From NCBI GenBank assembly GCA_039881145.1, contig JAYKKI010000040.1, forward strand, positions 253,001 to 317,000: 64,000 nt of DNA, given 5' to 3'. Both the position numbers and the translations under genes were made by a program. Numbering within the stretch: the first letter of the stretch is position 1; each line of letters starts with the position of its first letter. Below, one piece after another: positions 61,565 to 64,000 of the stretch. The stretch comes from Druceiella hillmani. Lineage: Eukaryota; Arthropoda; Insecta; Lepidoptera; Hepialidae. The notes beneath the pieces were generated by a model, which worked only from the letters and a program-made list of their open reading frames with translations, was not told where the DNA came from and did not search any database.

Positions 61565-63767
61565 ACTGAAATGATATTTTGTTGAAAACTTTAAAAAATC
61601 GTCCCAATAAGTTATTTAATATTTTTTAATTTAATGTAGGAAGACGCTTTGAATTATAGTAATCTGAGATAAAAATTTCCTTTTTCGAATCTTTAGAACC
61701 AATGCTCAGCTGTAGCATAAGAAAGTATACCTTCATCTGTCGTTATCATAAACTTATATATTACTTATATTACTAATAGATGAACACACTCGGCATGCCT
61801 TTCATCACCGAATTTAAATTACCCTCGTATGCGTAATTGTGTAAGTTTTAGTGATGGTTTTTCACTAACGATATCCATAATATAAAAGTAAAAGGGGACG
61901 TATTTCATCAAATTTTGTTAACGATTTATTTCATAGAGACCATGATTGTGAACTCGCCTCCAATTTAACGTATTTTTAGGAATTATTAAATTCTGAAAGA
62001 GTAACTTCGTTAAGTAAACTCGAATGAAGCTTTCCCTCTCATGTTTTTTAATCTTAAATATTTGTTTAAACATTTCGGGTGCGTTATTTGACCTGTGAAA
62101 ATATGTCAATCCGAGCGTATTCGTATAAAAAAATTAATGTCACGGGCAGAAATATCGCAAAAGTACTTAAAGTTAGGCAAAAATAAAACAAAAGTTGTAT
62201 CAGAAAAATAAGTTCAATATGGAAAATACGTACAATGTGAATGCAGAAAAGTGCAGAAAATATGTACAGATGTTTTAAATTTAACAAGTAACATATTACC
62301 TAAATAACCTTTAAGTACTAACTATAAACCAAATATATTCGTTTTTACAATTGAAAATATAACAAACACGAGTTCCACATTCGATGACACTACATTGTAC
62401 TGATTCAATTACACAATTCAACTACGAGAAAAAATGATACTTTTTTGAAAATTGTTTCATATCTTAATTATATTGCCAAATAATTTCAAATTATATATTT
62501 TATTAATAGATATATGTGACTAATAAGAGGGTCCTGGTCGTATGAACGATTAACTAAATTATCAAAAAAAATATTATTGTAAATAAATTGTATAATTTCT
62601 AAAACTGTTTTATTAAAAGTCCTTTACCAAAGTCAAAATTAGTTTTTAAATATTTCCTAACATAATGTTCGCATTTTAAGTACATACCAAATACATCTTT
62701 TGATGCATAAATCAAAAAGACTACCTTGTTTTGCGAAATCTTCACGAATTATAAATGACTCATTAGTTTTTGATTGTACCAAGAAATCATTGCAAACTTC
62801 ACAATGCATGTATTTTTAAATTTTTTTAAACACGAATCCACCTATACATTCGACAACCAATTTAATCAAATTAAAGTCTTCAGAAGTGTTAGGTAGTCTG
62901 TCTAATAATACCGAGGATATGTCTTTAATATAATTTGGATTGTCATTTGGAAAATTATCTCTCAATCGAAATTTCAGTATTAATTCGTTATGTGGTGGAA
63001 ACTATATCAGAAAGAATAGTCCTTTTTTCCAATTTTCAAGCAGTTACCACTTTCACTCAATTTTAACTCTGCAACTCCCGAAGTAGTATTTTATATTTTG
63101 CCAAACATTTCTTGTTTGTTATATGAGCACAAAGGTTTTCTAAACTCAGAAGAAAGAAAGTTTTTGGAATTTAAATATCAAATATATCAGTGACGAGGGT
63201 AATAAATATCACAGTGACTTCCGAAGTCTCAAAATGTGATAAATTCAAAAAAAATCATGGCAGTCCTTAATGGTTGTCGCAACAGACCTTGAAAGTAATT
63301 GCGCTGCTAGCATCACTTTAATGTTTTGTTTGAAATAACAATTTCAGGTCTTCCTTTATTTGAATATTGCGTAATTACCTATTAAAGATAAATCTAATTT
63401 TTCCACAATTTTCATCTTTTAAAACTTTTTCGTCACCGGACATATTTCTCACAGGTTTTAAACAAGTGACAAGAATTGAGTAAAATGTAATATTTTTTGG
63501 CTTTGTTTTTGAAATAGTAGTGAAAAAGTATATGGTTCGCTGCTTAATTTTGGGCCAAGTAAATTGGACATATTAAGATTTGAAACGATTCCATCAAATA
63601 TAATTGAAATTAGTACATAAGCGGTCTCATTACTTAAATCAAGGTAAATTTTCAATAAATTTGCCTTTTTTGAAGCTATAATACTTCTTCCTGAAAAGAG
63701 ACCAACTGGAAATTTCCAATAGCTATTCACAGCCATAACCATAAATATTAGAACTTTATTTGCAATT
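61565..63767 (-). repeat. Large palindrome, right arm
   Basis: Reverse complement of the left arm with scattered substitutions and small indels. Beyond 63,767 the transposase sequence continues (to about 63,880), whereas the left arm has microsatellite sequence, so the right arm is the fuller copy. Confidence 0.93.
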
Positions 63768-63880
63768 ACTGGTCCGTCTCCGTCCAAATCGTTGCCTGTA
63801 TAAATATAGCTAAAATGTGTTTTGCAGACAAATTAATTATATTCCCTAACCCTCATTTCATTAAAAATGATGCTAACAAA
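62510..63880 (-). pseudogene. P-element/THAP9-type transposase relic, right arm
   Basis: Minus strand. Compared with the left-arm copy it extends further 5': IIFNEMRVREYN, a stop, FVCKTHFSYIYTGNDLDG, then DGPVIANKVLIFMVMAVNSY and WKFPVGLFSG. That matches the family pattern (F)DEM..R, ...GY.D.G, ..ANK.L.FMV, W.PIGYF. The usual Asp of the first motif reads Asn here, which would remove a presumed catalytic residue even without the stops. Frame 63,458-63,787 is open for about 109 codons; downstream pieces are broken as in the left arm. The THAP domain would lie beyond 63,900 and is not recognisable before the window ends. It is a relic rather than an active gene. Confidence 0.8.
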
Positions 63881-64000
63881 TAATTCTTTTTTTAGCCATT
63901 TCCTTTATTGTATTCAATGACATAGTTGTAAAACTCAATATACTCTTTTGATATAATTTCTTAAGTGTGTTAATATGAGGTGAATAAAAATTAAACTTTT

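Overview
The window is AT-rich eukaryotic DNA that looks like a gene-poor, repeat-dense stretch of an arthropod (most likely insect) genome. I found no host gene I could support: no long ORF with homology, no convincing exon chain, and no rRNA or tRNA. The protein signals that can be recognised are decayed transposon fragments: a P-element/THAP9-type transposase, an hAT transposase, two non-LTR reverse transcriptase tails, a probable Penelope-like tail and a possible Helitron-associated N-terminus. A terminal hairpin near 21,660, read as pyrimidine/purine-flanked 'GTCCG...CGGAAC', resembles a repeat I associate with Lepidoptera, but the order is not settled.

Layout. 0-6 kb: short dispersed repeats, then a compound microsatellite (AT, GT and a perfect (CCCCTT) array of about 113 units), then copy D1 of a dispersed family. 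6-13 kb: copy A of a long non-coding segment that recurs inverted at about 22.5-29.1 kb (B) and direct at about 29.7-35.1 kb (C), so that B and C form a large imperfect palindrome. 13.9-16.2 kb: copy D2, whose third relative D3 is at 56.3-57.6 kb. B carries an intact-ended hAT copy (23,954-25,228, 8-bp target duplication) and a small Penelope-like element (25,549-26,279).

35-46 kb: three diverged or recent tandem arrays (units near 255, 120 and 117 bp) and very tight hairpins. 47-51 kb: two small coding-like fragments. 52-54.4 kb: two LINE reverse transcriptase relics in opposite orientation, interleaved with TA microsatellites. 58.5-63.8 kb: a roughly 5.3-kb palindrome with arms near 2.2-2.4 kb, each arm carrying the same broken P-element-type transposase running toward a spacer of about 680 bp.

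Two themes unify the window. The first is a palindromic MITE family (six copies, four with both ends) whose copies are flanked by 11-bp direct repeats, a target-duplication length unusual for insect DNA transposons. The second is a set of near-perfect inverted duplications with tiny loops. In two cases the paralogous D copies lack the extra arm, so the hairpin can be polarised as a derived template-switch event. Identities quoted are by-eye counts over short stretches; no alignment program or database was used.
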